From positions 1 to 6,497 of the forward strand of contig SLOS01000361.1 in the NCBI GenBank assembly GCA_007132365.1: a stretch of DNA of 6,497 nucleotides, written 5' to 3'. Position numbers and translations under genes: made by a program. Positions 6,497 through 6,497 of the stretch are shown here, in pieces (positions within the stretch are counted from its first letter, which is position 1; each line of letters starts with the position of its first letter). The notes below the pieces were generated by a model. That model saw only the letters and a list, made by a program, of their open reading frames with translations. It ran no database searches and was not told the DNA's origin. This DNA is from Bacteroidales bacterium. Its GTDB lineage: Bacteria > Bacteroidota > Bacteroidia > Bacteroidales > PUMT01.

Positions 6497-6497
6497 A

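Noticed and set aside
1..6497. Search for CRISPR repeats, tRNA or rRNA genes, insertion sequences, phage or defence genes
   Set aside because: No regularly spaced repeats, cloverleaf, transposase motif or terminal inverted repeats were seen by eye. The window is nearly filled by housekeeping-type coding sequence.

Overview
The window reads as an ordinary chromosomal segment of a Bacteroidota bacterium, most likely from the Bacteroidales/Marinilabiliales side. The evidence is a TAnnTTTG-type -7 promoter element at the left edge, mostly weak Shine-Dalgarno sequences, a MutL with a Bacteroidota-like C-terminal motif, and two rhomboid proteases of the type common in that phylum. The organism call rests on pattern recognition; no database search was possible.

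Layout. Five genes run left to right from 26 to 5461: a 99-residue tail-anchored protein of unknown function, mutL, a first rhomboid protease, a second rhomboid protease with an extra soluble C-terminal domain, and a membrane-anchored endonuclease/exonuclease/phosphatase (EEP) family protein. The first two are 18 bp apart and probably share the promoter at the left edge. A 239-bp gap follows mutL and holds a weak promoter candidate and one possible small ORF. The two rhomboids and the EEP gene are tightly packed (gaps of 66 and 16 bp) and look like one transcription unit. On the opposite strand lies a single-domain PLP enzyme of the serine racemase/threonine dehydratase family. Its 3' end overlaps the 3' end of the EEP gene by 41 bp. 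At the right edge, also on the minus strand, are the last 17 codons of another protein.

How the genes fit together. MutL acts in mismatch repair. The others on the plus strand are membrane proteins with no obvious link to repair; their adjacency is probably conserved gene order rather than a shared pathway. The PLP enzyme belongs to hydroxy-amino-acid catabolism or racemisation. No mobile element, CRISPR array, tRNA, rRNA or phage gene was seen, and I found no convincing new multi-gene system. The points most worth a second look are the altered endonuclease motif of MutL, the unequal tandem rhomboid pair, and the convergent gene overlap.
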